The notes under the pieces were generated by a model. That model made no database searches, had not been told where the DNA came from, and saw only the letters and a list, made by a program, of their open reading frames with translations. DNA of 64,000 bases from Globodera rostochiensis (taxonomy: Eukaryota > Nematoda > Chromadorea > Rhabditida > Heteroderidae), in contig JAEVLN010000004.1 in NCBI GenBank assembly GCA_018350325.1, positions 3,224,001 to 3,288,000 of the forward strand, written 5' to 3'. Below, piece after piece: positions 60,601 to 64,000 of this stretch (position 1 is its first letter; each line of letters starts with the position of its first letter). A program made the position numbers and the translations under genes.

Positions 60601-62729
60601 AATGGCACAAGCTAAATTTGGCGACTGAGAAAGCAAAACTTTTTTGATTTTATTAAAATGAAAAATGTGTGAAAATGGAATTTACATTCAAAATCATTTA
60701 AATGCAAACGTCATTAAATATAACGAAAGAATTTCAGCTGATTGTGAGGCCACATAGAAAATTTGATTAGCGATGCCCTACGGGGAAAAGTTGAAGACTT
60801 TCAATTTTGCGAAAATGCCAAACAAGGAATGTAAAGAGTTGGATGGGTAAATATTTTTGTACCATACTTTCACTACATTTCAACATAATTCCTTATTAGG
60901 GGAGGGGGGGGGGAGGGAATTAGGGGGAGAGGGGGGGGGGGGGAGGAGGGTCCCCCCCCCCACAGCGTACCTAAAATTTAATGAATGAATGCCCTTCCCC
61001 CCCCCCCCCGCCCCCGCCACCCATTCCCCCATAATCCGCCCGTCCGTTGCTTTGCTTCTTTCGCTGCAAAAACGTCACCCCCCCCCCCCAACCAATGCGC
61101 ATCCCAAAATGGAATGGCTAAGCCCCTGAGGAGATTAGCCGGTGCCTTCCCCGAGAAACGAACGAAAATGTCGAGATTTTATTTCGATTTCGAAAAAGCG
61201 TCATGACTCTGCCGACCTGTCAACGCTTTTGTGTTGTCGCTGACGGCGGATGTAAATAAACGCGGAAAAAGTGCCAAAAATGCCGAAAACGATGAACAAT
61301 AGGGCGAACAGCGGCCCAAAGGCGGACTCGTCGGAGGACGGTTCTGAAAAAAGGATAAATAAATGGTTGAAGAAAAAATTATGGGGAAGAGACTAGAAGA
61401 TGGCTGTGTGGCGATGGAAGGAATGCGTGGGAGGGGAGGGGAGGCGCTGGGGGGGGGGTCAAAGGGGCGTAAAAGTGCGACAAAAAAGGGCGGAAGTGAT
61501 GAAGAGGGGGCAGCACCTCCCCCGCGGGGAGGCGGGGGGAGGGGGCTGTGCACTGACTGATGGAGTGGGCGGGGACGGGGGGGGACAACCATTCAGAAAC
61601 ATGGAAAAAACCGAAGACGGTCGGGGGGGGGGGGGGCTCGGGCCATTCCATTGTTGTGCTGCGTGTCCTCCCAACATTGGCCCGCCCGCCACTTTTCATC
61701 CTTCCTTTTGTGAGGGGAGGCGGGAGGCGGAAGAAGAGCGCGACAGCGGCAGCAGATAGAGGGGGGGAAGGGGGGGGAGAGGGGGGGGGAGAGGGGGGGG
61801 GGGAGAGGGGGGGCGGGAGGGGGGGGGCGAAAGAGGGGGGGGGGGGGGGGTCGGATGGGGTGAGGGGCAATGTGCCGCCCTCTTCCGCCTTCGGGGGGGG
61901 GGGGGGCGAGCGAACCAACCGGAAGTGCTCTCTGTCTGACCAACCAACTCTTGCGCCCGTGGGGCAAATAGATGCGAAATTTTGCTAGAGGGGGAGGGGG
62001 GGGCGGGAGGGAGGAGTACACACATCTACTGCTGCTGTTGGCGGAAGATTGTGGGCGTAAAAAGAGATATAATGGGGGGGGGGGGCAAGAGAAGAGGCGA
62101 ATGCGTCCCATCCCTTCCCATCCCACTCCAATTCTCCCCTTTCTTGTTTCTCCCCTCAAGGGAAACGAACCTGCTGCTGAGGGGAGGGGAGGGGAGGGGA
62201 GGGGAGAGGGAGGGAAGCGATGGATGGCGCCGCGGGGGCGGAGGGACTACCGCTGTGTGGATGCGGGGGGGGGCGGGGGGTGTGGAAGGACTGAGCGGAA
62301 ATGAAGTGGCGGAGGGGAGGGGAAGGAGCAAAGGGAGGGAAGGGAGGAAAGGGCGTGGGAAAGAGGAAGGAGAAACTGATGAAAAGTGTTTGGATCGGAA
62401 GAGAGGGAAGGCGGAAGAGGAAAAGATCATAAATTGGAGAAACGACAAAAGGACAAAAAGGAACAGAAGAAGAATAGTTGGAGAGGACGGAAAATGTGGG
62501 GAAAATCGGATGAAGCCCCCCCCCCCGGGGACTCTTTTTATACTCCAAATAATTGCCGGCCATATTTACTCATCATCCGCCAAAGCACAGCCAAAGCACA
62601 GAAAAGGGTCTTCAACCAGCCGCCAACGCCGGAGGGGAATTGATGAATAATTTATGAGAGAAGCACACGACGAGGGAAGTAAGGCAAGTATTATACCAAA
62701 AGCCCCCTCCCCCAATTCCCAGACACCTC

Positions 62730-62760
<31 letters not shown>

Positions 62761-64000
62761 TTAGTTAGCCTCCCTCATGTTTTGTGTGTATAATAAACAT
62801 ATCACAGTGTAATGAGTGAGTGAGTGCCGCTTCCGCCATTTCTGCACAACATTTACAACGGCGTGCAAATAAAAAGAGTCAAAATGTAATTTTCTTAAAA
62901 AATGGCACCGGAAATGGAAAAAATAATAATGGCGGCGGCGGCGGCGGGGGGGGGGGGTGAGTAAAGGAGAATTTTGCCCATTACCGGGAGGCCAAATGGC
63001 GTTTTTTGCGCTTCAAAACGAATCATCAAAAAATCCGTCCCCCCCCCCCTCACAACAAATCCGTCCTTTGCCCGAGTCAGACTGATGACGTTTGATGATG
63101 GGAAATTGTTGGGTGCTTTATAAAATGCCGTGGCACTCCTCGGGCCCCTCACTCACTAAACGCCCCCCCCCCTTCTCCCAAATTGGCCAGTGAATTGGTC
63201 GGCAAAGAGCGAAATTGCCAGCCACAGGACAAACAAATTGCATTGCTTCGTGTCCATGCCCGGCATTCGCACATAATCATTATAATCATAATCACCCCCC
63301 CCCCCCCTCCTCCCCCCCCTCCCCCCCCGTCATCGCTCGCGGCGGCACAATGGCGGACAAATGACGTTTCCCCACCAATTAAAAGTGCCCTACCCGTGTG
63401 GATGAGCTCAGTCCACGGCGAATCGGCCCAAAGAACCGAATCTGTGCACAAATGAGAGAAATTGGCATTAGAAATTGAAAAATAAAAAACCGAACCAACC
63501 GGTGAAGACGCGCAATTTGATCCGATACGAAGTGTCCGCCTAAATTTGCCAAATTTGGAAGGAACGAATGCTTTTTGTTCCAATTTGGAAAGACTTTGAG
63601 CGGCCCGTTGCAAATGGCTGTGGCCGGCCGTTCTTCGCAGCCCGCCTCGTCGCCCACCGTCTCCGACAGAATTTTCTGCCCAAATCGGAAACCATTCGGC
63701 TGCTTTTGATGTTGGGATCGCCGAGTCCCTGTGGCCAATACTTCCAACGCCACAAAGGACGGCCAACGGCCCGGCACACGACGGGCCATTGCCCAGGTGG
63801 TGGGCATCTGAAAGATCGATTTTAGGAAAAAAGTGAAAATGAAACGATTAAATAAAATGATTGTTGCCGTAAATTCGTTCATTCCCCCTCCCTCAGATTC
63901 TATTTTAAGCCATAATAAACTCACCGCCGTCCCATTTCCATTGTCGCCATCGTCCTGTTGCTGTACTCCTTGACCGGCCTCCTCCCCCACCAATTCGTCC
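57647..64000 (-). CDS. Receptor-type protein tyrosine phosphatase, single catalytic domain (5' end outside the window)
   Basis: Type I membrane phosphatase of the R3 (DEP-1/PTPRB-J-like) style. Reading down the minus strand: an ectodomain with a fibronectin-III end ([20 protein letters not shown], exons near 63620-63810 and 63501-63539), [16 protein letters not shown] (about 63396-63440), and a TM exon about 61214-61343 ([20 protein letters not shown], then IYIRRQRQ). A long Gln/Ser/Ala-rich cytoplasmic insert follows (60640-59800). Then [70 protein letters not shown], the P-loop [12 protein letters not shown] (near 58260-58290), and [20 protein letters not shown]. The catalytic Cys, Arg and WPD Asp are all present, so it should be active. 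One PTP domain only. A disordered tail ends [10 protein letters not shown]. The 61.35-63.15 kb intron is full of G/C runs. Confidence 0.9.
61741..61862. repeat. Clustered poly-G tract in the phosphatase intron
   Basis: About 120 bases of near-pure G with spaced A, in units like GAGGGGGGG, with more G runs to 62400. It is the purine counterpart of the tract at 19.3 kb. It makes large false open frames on both strands. Confidence 0.9.
62729..62757. repeat. 29-base poly-C run
   Basis: About 29 consecutive C, among the longest homopolymers in the window, inside the phosphatase intron. Confidence 0.9.

Noticed and set aside
61363..62650. Long Gly/Arg and Pro/Ser frames in the phosphatase intron
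   Set aside because: Low-complexity G/C tracts, between well-supported exons of one gene.

Overview
The window is eukaryotic and almost certainly nematode. Its genes are split by many short introns (about 40-300 nt) and include families that are nematode-specific or typical of nematodes: a transthyretin-like secreted protein, a serpentine 7-TM chemoreceptor, and small secreted proteins. Two introns use GC-AG boundaries and at least six use GTC donors. Long poly-G and poly-C runs occur throughout the non-coding DNA. I suspect a tylenchid (plant-parasitic, cyst-nematode-like) genome, but that is inference from gene style only. Exon joins below were checked by reading frame where stated, and by remembered family motifs otherwise.

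Layout. 272-4801 (+): 3' part of a myosin phosphatase targeting subunit (MYPT/mel-11). 5366-8518 (-): COG6. 9283-11390 (-): LRRFIP-type coiled-coil protein. 13533-14792 (+): transthyretin-like protein. 15596-16074 (+): small secreted protein. 16-21 kb: repeat-rich, no gene seen. 21021-23475 (+): C2H2 zinc-finger protein. 23.5-28.3 kb: gene-poor. 28475-29541 (+): Ala/Pro/Glu repeat protein. 30464-32434 (-): GMP reductase, divergent from 32703-33728 (+) MED19. 34306-35303 (+): unrecognised 200-residue protein. 35670-38243 (-): BRAP. 38910-39493 (+): UQCRH. 40707-42205 (+): secreted protein with a Dickkopf/prokineticin-type ten-cysteine domain. 42846-43443 (+): small secreted protein. 43531-44493 (-): probable mitoribosomal mS38-like protein. 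44705-46478 (-): acetyl-CoA acetyltransferase without a visible leader. 46.5-50.2 kb: gene-poor. 50218-52913 (+): chemoreceptor. 53288-55371 (-): second acetyl-CoA acetyltransferase with a mitochondrial leader. 55746-56754 (+): ABITRAM/FAM206. 57647 to the window end (-): receptor-type protein tyrosine phosphatase, 5' end outside the window.

Most of the genes are housekeeping: Golgi tethering, actomyosin control, Mediator, respiratory complex III, purine salvage and ketone/isoprenoid thiolases. They do not form one pathway. The most unusual item is the secreted Dickkopf/prokineticin-like protein at 40.7-42.2 kb, because I recall Dickkopf genes being described as absent from C. elegans and Drosophila. 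Other points of note are frame-proven GC-AG introns, an intronic minisatellite whose unit copies the intron's own 3' splice site, and extreme G/C homopolymer structures.
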